Positions 9,439 through 16,339 of a stretch of DNA of 41,414 bases are shown here, one piece after another. Each line of letters opens with the position of its first letter. Within the stretch, counting starts at the first letter, position 1. The translations under genes were made by a program, and so were the position numbers. Below the pieces are notes generated by a model. That model did not search any database, was not told the DNA's origin, and saw only the letters and a list, made by a program, of their open reading frames with translations. The stretch lies in the NCBI GenBank assembly GCA_963592385.1, contig CAVAWX010000006.1, positions 1-41,414 on the forward strand, given 5' to 3'. The stretch is from CAVAWX01 sp963592385 (GTDB lineage Bacteria > Actinomycetota > Coriobacteriia > Coriobacteriales > QAMH01).

Positions 9439-9456
9439 TGTAAACGGCAGGTTACA
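9439..9456 (-). promoter_or_regulatory. Candidate GlnR-type operator upstream of glnA
   Basis: The dyad TGTAA-N8-TTACA lies about 86 bp upstream of the glnA start. On the glnA strand it reads GTAAC-N6-TTTAC, close to the first half (GTnAC-N6-GnAAC) of the actinobacterial GlnR box though the second half-site is imperfect. The assignment rests on this resemblance and on the GlnR-like gene next door. Confidence 0.4.
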
Positions 9457-9468
9457 CGCAATGTGGGG

Positions 9469-9536
9469 TTCACGCAAAATCGCCGCGCAGCGCGTCGGCG
9501 TCGGCGCTGACGGCGCAGTTCACGCAAAATCGCCGG
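9469..9536 (+). repeat. Direct repeat pair (18 bp) in the glnA/ferredoxin intergenic region
   Basis: The sequence GTTCACGCAAAATCGCCG occurs exactly at 9469-9486 and again at 9519-9536, 50 bp apart centre to centre, between the divergent glnA and iron-sulfur genes. It could be a regulator site or a relic of duplication. No open frame spans it in a meaningful way. Confidence 0.8.
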
Positions 9537-9566
9537 CATGCGCGCAAAGATGCGCCGCGCGAGCCG

Positions 9567-9572
9567 TATACT
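9567..9572 (+). promoter_or_regulatory. -10 element placing the transcript start at the ATG of the iron-sulfur gene
   Basis: TATACT at 9567-9572 ends 7 bp before the ATG at 9580, and no Shine-Dalgarno precedes that ATG. The spacing fits a leaderless mRNA starting at or one base before the start codon. I see no convincing -35 hexamer. Confidence 0.45.
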
Positions 9573-9579
9573 TTCGCGC

Positions 9580-10725
9580 ATGGCAAAAATCGACCAGATA
9601 GAAGCGGTGAGCGACAAGCTCGCCGAGACGACCATCAAGGTGCTGCCGCGGCGCTGCCTCTACATGCGCAACTGGAACTCGAAGTGCCGCGCCTGCCTGA
9701 ACGCGTGCCGCCACGACGCGATCAAGCGCATGGTGGGCCACATCGACATAGAGGACGCGACGTGCACGGACTGCGGGGCATGCGTGTCGGTGTGCCCCAC
9801 CTCGACCATGCTCAGCTCGGCGCCGGACGCGGGCTCCATCGTGAAGAGCGCGCAGGCCTCGGCGGCCGCCTGCGGGGGCAACGCCTTGTTCATGTGCGCG
9901 CGCGACGCCGCCGCCGCGAGCATCGACACGAGCCGCGTCGTCGTGCTGCCGTGCCTGGACTACCTCGACGAATACCTGCTGGCCGGCCTTTTCGCCTACG
10001 GGGTGAAGGCCGCGACCCTCATGCGGCTGGGCTGCGGGGAATGCGAGCTGAACGGGCCGGCGCCGCGCTTCGAGCAGATGATCCACGAGCTGCGCGAGCT
10101 GTTCGAGCTGTGGGGCGTCGAGGGGACGCTGCGCCTGACGAAGAAGGTGCCCGAGGCGCTCGTGGTGAAGCACCAGGAGCGTTTCGCCAGCGTGGGCCAG
10201 GTGGGCCGGCGCGACGCGTTCAAGGACGCGGGCAACCAGATCGCGGGCTTCATCACCCAGGCCGTGGGCGAGAGCGTGGACAAGTACGCGGGGCAGGCGC
10301 CGAAGAAGAAGGGCGACGAGCGCGTGATCATACGCATGGAGGAGCGCTTCGACGTGGACACCTACCGCTCGGCGCGGCTGCTGAAGATGCTCGACCGCAT
10401 CGGGACGCGCCCGCGCGGGCGGCAGGTGGACAGCCGTTTTTGGGCCGACCTGTCCATCGACGAGTCGCGCTGCCGTTACTGCGGGATGTGCGCCCAGAAC
10501 TGCATCACGCAGGCGCTGCGTTTCGCCCAAGACGACGAGAAGGCGGGCACGCTCATCTTCCAGCCCGCGAAGTGCGTCGGCTGCCGGCTGTGCCACGACG
10601 CGTGCCTGTCACATGCCATGGTCTACAGCACCTCGGTGAAGGCCGACGACCTCGACGAGGGCGTGGTGAAGGTACTCTACGAGGACAAAAAGGACCCGCT
10701 GCTCAACCCGCTGCTGCCGCGGTGA
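9580..10725 (+). CDS. Multi-cluster 4Fe-4S protein with MvhD-like middle section
   Basis: This 381-residue protein is probably an electron carrier. Near the N-terminus it has a cysteine group CRACLNAC, preceded by a lone Cys in PRRCLYM, and a full ferredoxin motif CTDCGACVSVCP. The C-terminal part has two more motifs of CxxCxxCxxxC form, CRYCGMCAQNC and CVGCRLCHDAC. The middle (about 115-170) contains VVVLPCLDYLDEYLL and LMRLGCGECEL, reminiscent of the MvhD-type hydrogenase iron-sulfur subunit. No signal peptide or membrane segment is seen, so it is cytoplasmic. I chose ATG 9580; an in-frame ATG at 9538 would overlap the promoter. The HTH regulator follows after 52 bp. Redox partner unknown. 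Confidence 0.75.
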   Translation: MAKIDQIEAVSDKLAETTIKVLPRRCLYMRNWNSKCRACLNACRHDAIKRMVGHIDIEDATCTDCGACVSVCPTSTMLSSAPDAGSIVKSAQASAAACGGNALFMCARDAAAASIDTSRVVVLPCLDYLDEYLLAGLFAYGVKAATLMRLGCGECELNGPAPRFEQMIHELRELFELWGVEGTLRLTKKVPEALVVKHQERFASVGQVGRRDAFKDAGNQIAGFITQAVGESVDKYAGQAPKKKGDERVIIRMEERFDVDTYRSARLLKMLDRIGTRPRGRQVDSRFWADLSIDESRCRYCGMCAQNCITQALRFAQDDEKAGTLIFQPAKCVGCRLCHDACLSHAMVYSTSVKADDLDEGVVKVLYEDKKDPLLNPLLPR

Positions 10726-10777
10726 GGGGTGCGGCAGGGGCGCGTAGGGCAGGGCGCAGGCATGGAAGGGTGAAGGC

Positions 10778-11788
10778 ATGAGCGTTGACGAGCAGCTGAA
10801 CGCGGCCGAGGTCGCAAGCATCCTGCGCATCGGGCGAAACGCCGTCTACGAGCTGGCCAAATCGGGCGAGCTGCCCTCGTTTCGCATCGGGCGCAAGCTG
10901 TTTTTCACCCTGAGCGGCATCGACGAGTTTTTGGCCGCGCGGCAGGCGCAGGGCGCAGGCGCGAAGGCCGGCGCGGGCGGCGCGGGGACAAAGGGCGCGG
11001 CCACCGCGTTGAATGGTGAACCGGACGGCGGCGCGGGCGGCGCGGCGCGGGCGGACGCCGGCTTCACCAGCGGAAACGCCGAGGCGGCCGGCAACTTCAC
11101 CATCGCGGGCGACGGGCTGGTGGCCGACCTCTTCACCGGCGCCCTGCACGAAGCCGGGCTGCCGGCGACGCGCACGCAGACGACGAGCTACGACGGCCTG
11201 CGCGCCCTCTACGCGGGCACGGCGCACGTGGCCTTCACCCATCTCTACGACCACCGCTCCAACTCCTACAACACCCCCTTCGTGCAGCGCCTCGTGCCCG
11301 GGATTCCCCTGGTCGTCATGCACGTCGCCTCGCGAATGCAGGGCTTTGTCGTGGCGCGCGGCAACCCGAAGGGCATCGAGAGCTGGGCGGCGCTGCTGGA
11401 AAGCGGCGTGCGTCTGGCCAACCGCGCGAGGGGCTGCGGTGCGCGTGTCCTGCTCGACCAGCAGCTTCTTGCCCTCGAGGCGCGGGGCAGCATGGTCGAA
11501 GGCTACGACGAGGAACGCGCGAGCGGGCGGCTTGCGGCGGAGCTGGTTGCCTCGGGGCGCGCCGACGTGGCCGTCGGGACGCGCGCGCAGGCCGAAGTTT
11601 CGGACGCCTTGAGCTTCGTGCCCATGCAGCGCGAGTGGATAGACGTCGCCGTGGTGAAGACGGAAGCGACGAGGCCGCTCGTGCGGGCGATGAAGAAAAT
11701 CGCCGCGGACACATCGTTTGCCCGGCGCCTGGCAGCGGCGGCGGATTGCGACACGGCCAACCTGGGGGCCATCGTCTACGAATGCTGA
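10778..11788 (+). CDS. One-component regulator: excisionase-like HTH fused to PBP-like (molybdate/substrate-binding) domain
   Basis: The 336-residue protein begins with a MerR/excisionase-type winged HTH (residues 6-53: AAEVASILRIGRNAVYELAK, FRIGRKLFF). An Ala/Gly-rich linker (about 56-95) follows. The rest (about 100-336) is a PBP-like domain of the kind fused to MoeA or to HTHs in molybdate-responsive proteins (ATRTQTTSYDGLRAL, AFTHLYDHRSNSYN, VVMHVASRMQGFVVARGNPK). It has no signal peptide, so the binding domain is cytoplasmic and would sense a small anion or cofactor. ATG 10778 follows GGAAGGGTGAAGGC. It converges on a double-Mop molbindin gene, which supports a role in molybdate or tungstate control; the ligand is inferred, not shown. 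Confidence 0.75.
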   Translation: MSVDEQLNAAEVASILRIGRNAVYELAKSGELPSFRIGRKLFFTLSGIDEFLAARQAQGAGAKAGAGGAGTKGAATALNGEPDGGAGGAARADAGFTSGNAEAAGNFTIAGDGLVADLFTGALHEAGLPATRTQTTSYDGLRALYAGTAHVAFTHLYDHRSNSYNTPFVQRLVPGIPLVVMHVASRMQGFVVARGNPKGIESWAALLESGVRLANRARGCGARVLLDQQLLALEARGSMVEGYDEERASGRLAAELVASGRADVAVGTRAQAEVSDALSFVPMQREWIDVAVVKTEATRPLVRAMKKIAADTSFARRLAAAADCDTANLGAIVYEC

Positions 11789-11915
11789 AGCGCGCTGCGC
11801 GGCGGAGGCGTTGCGGCAGCGCATGCAGCGGGATGAAGGGTGCTGCAAAAAAGCAAGCGCCGCGCAGCTCTCCCCCGCTCGCGCACGCGAGGAAAAACCG
11901 CACGGCACATGCAAA

Positions 11916-11941
11916 GACGCGCCCCCTCGAGGAGGCGCGTC
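11916..11941. terminator. Hairpin between convergent regulator and molbindin genes
   Basis: GACGCGCC and GGCGCGTC form an 8-bp stem around a 10-base loop in the 197-bp gap between two convergent genes. Neither side has a long T tract (minus side TTTGC), so it may act in both directions with weak intrinsic activity or simply protect 3' ends. Confidence 0.45.
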
Positions 11942-11985
11942 CGGTATATGCGCGTTGTTCGGAGGATATGCGTTCTACGCGCGTT

Positions 11986-12405
11986 CTACTCGACGCCCAC
12001 CATCACGTCGCTGGCCTTGATGATGGCCACGGCCTTGCCGCCTTCCTTCAGGCCGAGCGACTCGATGGCTTCGTTCGTAATGGAGCCGGAGACGCGCGCA
12101 CCGCCGGCGAGCTCGATGCTCACGTGGCCGTTGACAGCGCCCTCCTTCACCTTCACCACCGTGCCGGCCAGCTGGTTGCGCGCCGACAGGCCCGCGATCT
12201 TGTCGGTCGCGAACATGACGCTCGTGGCCTTGACGACGGCCCAGGCCTTCTTGCCGGCCTCCAGGCCGAGGTCCTTGATGGACTCCATCGTGATGTCGGC
12301 CTTGACGGTCTCGCCGCCGACCTCGATGCTGACGACGCCGTTGACGGCACCTTCCTTGACGTTGGAGATGGTGCCCTCGAGCTGGTTGCGTGCAGAGATC
12401 TTCAT
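11986..12405 (-). CDS. Double-Mop (TOBE) molybdate-binding protein, molbindin
   Basis: The 139-residue protein is two tandem Mop domains of about 69 residues each, both beginning SARNQLxGT and carrying VKEGAVNGxVSIE. Mop domains bind molybdate or tungstate at subunit interfaces; free-standing di-Mop proteins are cytoplasmic oxyanion stores or buffers. It starts at ATG 12405-12403 with AAAGGAG 8 bases upstream; a longer in-frame extension to 12684 has no such support. It converges on the HTH/PBP-like regulator and sits in the same window as a molybdoenzyme operon, which together suggest molybdenum homeostasis. The upstream region carries a 10-bp repeat that could be an operator. Confidence 0.88.
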   Translation of the reverse strand: MKISARNQLEGTISNVKEGAVNGVVSIEVGGETVKADITMESIKDLGLEAGKKAWAVVKATSVMFATDKIAGLSARNQLAGTVVKVKEGAVNGHVSIELAGGARVSGSITNEAIESLGLKEGGKAVAIIKASDVMVGVE

Positions 12406-12690
12406 GGTAAAGCTCCTTTGCTTTCTCGTGTGCGCCGCGCCCCTTTGGCGCGGTGCGGTTCGTGTCCTTGCGAAAAGAACTATGACAGGGCAAGGCGCGG
12501 GGAGAGGGTGCAGGGCGCGAAGTTCACAACTTGCGTCCCTGTTCGTCCCGTTTCGTCCCGATTCGTACTTTTCACGATGAAAAACAGCTTGCGCGTGCTT
12601 CTTGCGCACATATATAGGAGTCGTGAACGTCCCAAGACGCTCGGAGGGTCGTGCGCCTGCGCGGGAATCCATGTGCGCCCGCACGCAGGT
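12406..12690 (-). promoter_or_regulatory. 285-bp region upstream of molbindin, with 10-bp-period repeat
   Basis: No gene is seen here. CGTCCC recurs at 12534, 12544 and 12554, with a degenerate CGTACT at 12564, an exact 10-bp register on one face of the helix. Further upstream, CCTATATATGTG (minus strand, near 12604-12615) is the most AT-rich stretch and could include a -10 element. The repeat may be a regulator or repressor array, for example for the HTH/PBP-like protein encoded next door; this link is inference. Confidence 0.45.
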
Positions 12691-13512
12691 TCACGCGCGC
12701 ACGTAGCAGTCGTAGCGTATGGCCTTGCCGGACAGCGAGTAGTCGGGCTTCCTGCCCGCGAGCGCCGCTCCCTTGGCCGGGCGCTTCACCACGACCTTCC
12801 TCGGGCGGGCCGCAAGCGCCGCGTCGAGCAGGGCCGCCTCGTCGTCGCAGGGGCGCTCGAGGCGCTGGAGCAGCTGAAACTTCTTCTTCACCGCCGCGCT
12901 CTTTTCCCGCACGGGAAACATCGGGTCGAGCAGGACCACGTCGGGCGGCGCGGGCAGGGCGGCAAGCGCGGGGATGCTGTCGCGCTCGTGCACGCGCATA
13001 CGCGAGGCGGCCGCATGCAGGGCGGGGTCGGCAAGTGCGCGGGAAAGCGCGTCGGAGAGCAGCGCGGCGATGGTCGGGTCGCGCTCGTAGAGGTCCACGG
13101 TGAAACCGGCCGACGCCAAGAGGAAGGCGTCGTCGCCCAGGCCGGCCGTCGCGTCGAGCACGGAAAGCGGCGAGGCGGCGGACTTGAGCTTCGCCGCGCG
13201 CACCACAAGCTCGCGGGAGACGGCATGCGGCGCGGCGCGGCGGGCAAGCGAGGAGAAGTCGGCGCGCAGCTCGAGCGTGCCGTCCGTGAGGAACAGGCCG
13301 CGCTCGTCGCGGGCCAGATGGGGGGCGGGGGCGGCGTCATCGGGGGCGGGGGCGGCGTCCGCGCGGGAAGGGGCGGCGTCGCGGGCATCCGCGTTCACCC
13401 GCGCGGGGGCGGCGTCGCAGCCGGGGGCGGCGTCACGGGCAGTGGATTCACGCGACGCGTCCGCACGCGCCCCCGCATCCGCCGCCATGTCGCGAGCCGC
13501 CCCCACTGGCAT
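12691..13512 (-). CDS. rsmJ: 16S rRNA (guanine-1516-N2)-methyltransferase
   Basis: The 273-residue protein matches the RsmJ/YhiQ family, which methylates G1516 of 16S rRNA. The SAM-binding motif is LDATAGLGDDAFLLA and the catalytic-type motif is VLLDPMFP, followed by KKKFQLLQRLERPCDDE and VVKRPAKGAAL near the C-terminus. The first 65 residues are a low-complexity Ala/Asp/Pro tail with repeated DAAP tetrapeptides, unlike typical members, which start shortly before the SAM motif. The start ATG 13512 lacks a good ribosome site, so translation may be coupled to cysK, whose stop lies 6 bp upstream, or may begin further in. Cytoplasmic. Confidence 0.85.
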   Translation of the reverse strand: MPVGAARDMAADAGARADASRESTARDAAPGCDAAPARVNADARDAAPSRADAAPAPDDAAPAPHLARDERGLFLTDGTLELRADFSSLARRAAPHAVSRELVVRAAKLKSAASPLSVLDATAGLGDDAFLLASAGFTVDLYERDPTIAALLSDALSRALADPALHAAASRMRVHERDSIPALAALPAPPDVVLLDPMFPVREKSAAVKKKFQLLQRLERPCDDEAALLDAALAARPRKVVVKRPAKGAALAGRKPDYSLSGKAIRYDCYVRA

Positions 13513-13518
13513 GCAGGC

Positions 13519-14433
13519 CTAGTCGTCGAAGTCGAGCATGGAGAGGTAGCGCTCGCCGGTGTCGGGCAGCACGGCGACGATGTTTTTGCCCGCGAACTCC
13601 TCGCGCTCCGCCAGACGCGCGGCGGCCTCGGCGGCAGCACCGGCCGAGATGCCGACGAAGATGCCCTGCTCGCGCGCGAGGCGCTTCTGGCGCTCCATGG
13701 CGTCTGCCGAGGAGATGTGCACGATCTCGTCGTAGAGGTCCTGGTCGAGGATGTCGGGGATGAAGCCCGGCATGATGCCCTGGATCTTGTGCGGGGCGTT
13801 CTCGCCGCCCTCGAGTATGCGCGACTCGTCGGGCTCGACGGCGAACAGCTTCACGTCCGGGTCCTGTTCGCGCAGGTACTTGCCCGTGCCCGTCAGGGTG
13901 CCGCCCGTGCCGACGCCCGCTACGAAGGCCGCGACCTCGCCGTCGGTGTCGCGCCAGATCTCCGGGCCGGTCGTCTTGTAGTGGGCCTCGACGTTCACCT
14001 CGTTCACGAACTGCCCGGGCGCGAAGCTGTTGGGCGTGGCCTCGAGCAGCTTGGCGGCCTCCTCGTTGGCCAGGGGCACGCCGCCGTCCACGAGGCGCAG
14101 CTCGGCGCCGTAGGCCTGGATGAGCTTGCGGCGCTCGACGGACATGGTGTTGGGCATGAAGATGATGGTCTTCAGGCCGTAGGCCGCACCGATCATGGCC
14201 AGCCCGACGCCGGTGTTGCCCGAGGTGGACTCGATGATGACGGTGTCGGAGTCGATCTCGCCCTTCTCCAGCCCGTCGTCGATGATGGCCTTCGCGATGC
14301 GGTCTTTCACCGAGCCGCCGGGGTTCGTGTACTCGAGCTTGCCGTAGACCTTCGCCTGGCCGCCCACCTCGAGCTTCACCAGCGGCGTGTTGCCGATCAG
14401 CTCGTCGATGCGGTTGAGCGCTTTCACTGCCAT
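13519..14433 (-). CDS. cysK: Cysteine synthase A (O-acetylserine sulfhydrylase)
   Basis: The 304-residue PLP enzyme makes cysteine from O-acetylserine and sulfide. The PLP lysine is in NPGGSVKDR, the substrate loop is STSGNTG and the phosphate-binding loop is GVGTGGTLTGTG. I chose ATG 14433 because AGGAAGG ends about 9 bases before it; the in-frame GTG at 14442 abuts that site. It is preceded by a near-consensus promoter and a perfect palindrome overlapping the -35, so transcription is probably repressed by a dimeric regulator responding to sulfur or cysteine status. rsmJ follows after 6 bp. Confidence 0.96.
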   Translation of the reverse strand: MAVKALNRIDELIGNTPLVKLEVGGQAKVYGKLEYTNPGGSVKDRIAKAIIDDGLEKGEIDSDTVIIESTSGNTGVGLAMIGAAYGLKTIIFMPNTMSVERRKLIQAYGAELRLVDGGVPLANEEAAKLLEATPNSFAPGQFVNEVNVEAHYKTTGPEIWRDTDGEVAAFVAGVGTGGTLTGTGKYLREQDPDVKLFAVEPDESRILEGGENAPHKIQGIMPGFIPDILDQDLYDEIVHISSADAMERQKRLAREQGIFVGISAGAAAEAAARLAEREEFAGKNIVAVLPDTGERYLSMLDFDD

Positions 14434-14529
14434 GTTCTTCACCCTTCCTTTGCGTGGTCGTCGCGCACGCGGGCCGAGTCGAGTGCCGCATGCGCCCTTC
14501 GGCCTCTCTTCGCCGAAAGCATGCCGCGC

Positions 14530-14558
14530 ATTATTTGCCCTGATGCGCGCCCTGTCAA
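14530..14558 (-). promoter_or_regulatory. cysK promoter
   Basis: On the minus strand TTGACA (14558-14553) is followed by a 17-base spacer and AATAAT (14535-14530), matching the sigma-70 consensus at 11 of 12 positions. The transcript would have a leader of roughly 90 bases before cysK; that leader contains a small hairpin with stem TTCGGC/GCCGAA. Confidence 0.8.
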
Positions 14559-14591
14559 GTAAATTCCTAGTATTTTGCTAGGAATTTACTT
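14557..14591. promoter_or_regulatory. Perfect palindromic operator overlapping the cysK -35 and the fbp stop codon
   Basis: AAGTAAATTCCTAG (14557-14570) and CTAGGAATTTACTT (14578-14591) form a perfect 14-bp inverted repeat around TATTTTG. It overlaps the cysK -35 hexamer by two bases and supplies the last codons and TAG of the upstream gene. The GGAATT core recalls sites of Rrf2-type regulators such as CymR. It could also fold as a hairpin in the RNA of the upstream gene, but there is no T tract to make it a terminator. Confidence 0.75.
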
Positions 14592-16155
14592 CCGGCAGCT
14601 CGCGCACCTTGGCCCACAGGTCGCCGGGCAGCTCGCCTGCCCCCTCGTCAGCAGATGCGCCCATGCCGTGCGCCGCGAGGAAGAGCCGGACATGCGCGTC
14701 TTTCACCAGCGAAAGCCCGGCGCCCATGCCGTGCGCCGCGAGGAAGAGCCGGCCGGGCGCGTCTTTCACCAGCGAAAGCCCGGCCACGCCCGTCTTTGCG
14801 CGGTAGGGCTTGGACATGCCGCCGTCGATGCAGATGAAGCGCCCGCCGCATTTCGCGCAATCCTCGCCGTCTTTCACCTTCACCGGCACGTGGCCGCAGA
14901 CGATGCGCGCGCGCTCGGCGTCCATGCCGAAGTCCTCGAAGATGCGCGCGAGCACCTCCGCGTCGCCGCACAGCGTGTAGAAGGGGTTTTTCGCCTCCTT
15001 GCGCGAGGCCTTGTCCGCGATGTAGTACAGCTCGAAGGTGGCCATCTTCGACTTGGCGAACAGCGGCGAGCCCGGGCCCAGCCACAGGTACCACAGCATG
15101 TCGAGGGCGCGCGTGCGCTCGGGGCCGTCGCAGGCGGTGAAGGCGGCGCGGACCTGCGCATCCACGGCGTCGAAGAGGGCGCGGCCCTTGTAGCGGCGGC
15201 CGAAGAGCTCGACTTCCTGCAGGCGCCCGTCGGCGCAAAGCGGCACGCAGGCGTGGAAGAGCAGCAGGTCGCCGCACACTTTGTAGAGGCTGCCGCGCTC
15301 GAGGAAGACGCGGATGTGGCGCTGGAGCTTCTCGCAGCCGGTGAAGGCCGCGCACAGCGCGTCGAGCACCTCTTGCTCGGCGGCGCTCAGGTGGCAGGGG
15401 TCGACCGCGTCCACCGTGGGAAAGACGGGGTCGAGCAGCTCGTGGGCCTGGCCGTCGAGCTCGAGCGTGGCGTGCGCGAAGTCGACGCGCGCGAGCAGGT
15501 TGCGGTCGTCTAGGCCGAAGGAGGGGTTGCGCGCGATCAGGGCGGCCTCGACCTTGAACTGGATGATGGCCATCGCCTTCTGGATCTTCACGTGGCGCGT
15601 CTGCTCGGCCGCCGAAAGCGCGGGCGAGCCTTTCAAGCCGAAGGCGGCGCAGGGGTCGTCGGCGTAGGCGGCCAAGGCGAACTCGGAGAGGGCCGACAGG
15701 TCGATGCCGTAGACGTCTTCGAGCACCGAGAGGTTGCCGTAGCGCGCGCAGATGCGCACCACGTGCGCGATGCAGCCCGCCTGGCCTGCCGCCGCGCCCA
15801 TCCACACGATGTCGTGGTTGCCCCATTGGATGTCGGCGTGCTCGGCCGCGGCGAGCATGTCCACGACCGCGTCGGGCGCAGGACCCCGGTCGTAGACGTC
15901 GCCCAGGAAGTGCAGGGCGCCCAGGCCGCCCGCGCAGGCGCGGGCGCTGGCGACGATGCGCGAGGCCTGCTCGTGTTCGCCGTGTATGTCGGAGAGGAAC
16001 AGCTCGAGCGGGCCGTCGAAGGGCGCGGGCTCCCCCTTCACCGTGCCATCCGAGGGTGCCGCCGCGTCCGCCGGGGGCGTGACTGCCGCTGTGTCCGCCG
16101 AGGGCGTGGCCGCCTCCGCCGTCGTCTTCACCGTGCTCTGTGCCGTCGCGTCCAT
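14578..16155 (-). CDS. fbp: Fructose-1,6-bisphosphatase, class III
   Basis: This gluconeogenic enzyme removes the C1 phosphate of fructose 1,6-bisphosphate. The calcineurin-like metal motifs are clear: LFLSDIHGEHEQ, FLGDVYDRGP and QWGNHDIVWMGAAAG, followed by NLSVLEDVYGIDL and near the end CGHVPVKVKDGE and CIDGGMSKPYRAKTG. The protein has 525 residues, shorter than the usual 620-670. Its N-terminus is replaced by an Ala/Thr/Pro-rich tail of about 48 residues. Close to the C-terminus, where the family has one VAGY-type strand, a 21-residue segment is duplicated (about residues 458-500) by a 63-bp tandem repeat. The start ATG 16155 follows GGAGG. Its stop lies in the cysK operator, and it may be transcribed into cysK. 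Confidence 0.93.
   Translation of the reverse strand: MDATAQSTVKTTAEAATPSADTAAVTPPADAAAPSDGTVKGEPAPFDGPLELFLSDIHGEHEQASRIVASARACAGGLGALHFLGDVYDRGPAPDAVVDMLAAAEHADIQWGNHDIVWMGAAAGQAGCIAHVVRICARYGNLSVLEDVYGIDLSALSEFALAAYADDPCAAFGLKGSPALSAAEQTRHVKIQKAMAIIQFKVEAALIARNPSFGLDDRNLLARVDFAHATLELDGQAHELLDPVFPTVDAVDPCHLSAAEQEVLDALCAAFTGCEKLQRHIRVFLERGSLYKVCGDLLLFHACVPLCADGRLQEVELFGRRYKGRALFDAVDAQVRAAFTACDGPERTRALDMLWYLWLGPGSPLFAKSKMATFELYYIADKASRKEAKNPFYTLCGDAEVLARIFEDFGMDAERARIVCGHVPVKVKDGEDCAKCGGRFICIDGGMSKPYRAKTGVAGLSLVKDAPGRLFLAAHGMGAGLSLVKDAHVRLFLAAHGMGASADEGAGELPGDLWAKVRELPEVNS
14657..14782 (+). repeat. 63-bp tandem duplication in fbp
   Basis: Two copies (14657-14719 and 14720-14782) differ at only a few positions, clustered in one spot. 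Each encodes a 21-residue block containing GLSLVKDA and RLFLAAHGMG. The reading frame is kept. Confidence 0.95.
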
Positions 16156-16198
16156 AGACCCGTGCGCCTCCTGTCAGATGCCGTCTCGCGATATCGCC

Positions 16199-16228
16199 TT
16201 ATTCTATCGAAGCGATACGCCGTATACT
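16199..16228 (+). promoter_or_regulatory. Candidate argC promoter
   Basis: TTATTC (16199-16204), an 18-base spacer and TATACT (16223-16228) lie in the AT-richest part of the fbp-argC divergent gap. The -10 is good and the -35 weak. A small inverted repeat TTCAT-GTGG-ATGAA lies downstream at 16241-16254. Confidence 0.45.
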
Positions 16229-16339
16229 CGACGCCGACTATTCATGTGGATGAAAAACACGCGGCGCGAGAAAGCGCGAGGAAGCCGACGCGCGAAACCG
16301 CGAGGGCGCGGAAGGCACGAAAACCACGAAAGGGCACGC

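Noticed and set aside
11635..14562. Open frame of 975 codons on the plus strand
   Set aside because: It crosses the ends of several genes with recognised families (molbindin, rsmJ, cysK) and has no recognisable motif; a GC artefact.
14557..14591. Palindrome at the fbp stop as an intrinsic terminator
   Set aside because: The T-run is in the loop, not after the stem, and the repeat overlaps a strong promoter, so an operator fits better.
16241..16254. TTCAT-GTGG-ATGAA near argC as an ARG box
   Set aside because: ARG boxes have TGAAT-N4-ATTCA; the half-sites here are in the opposite order.
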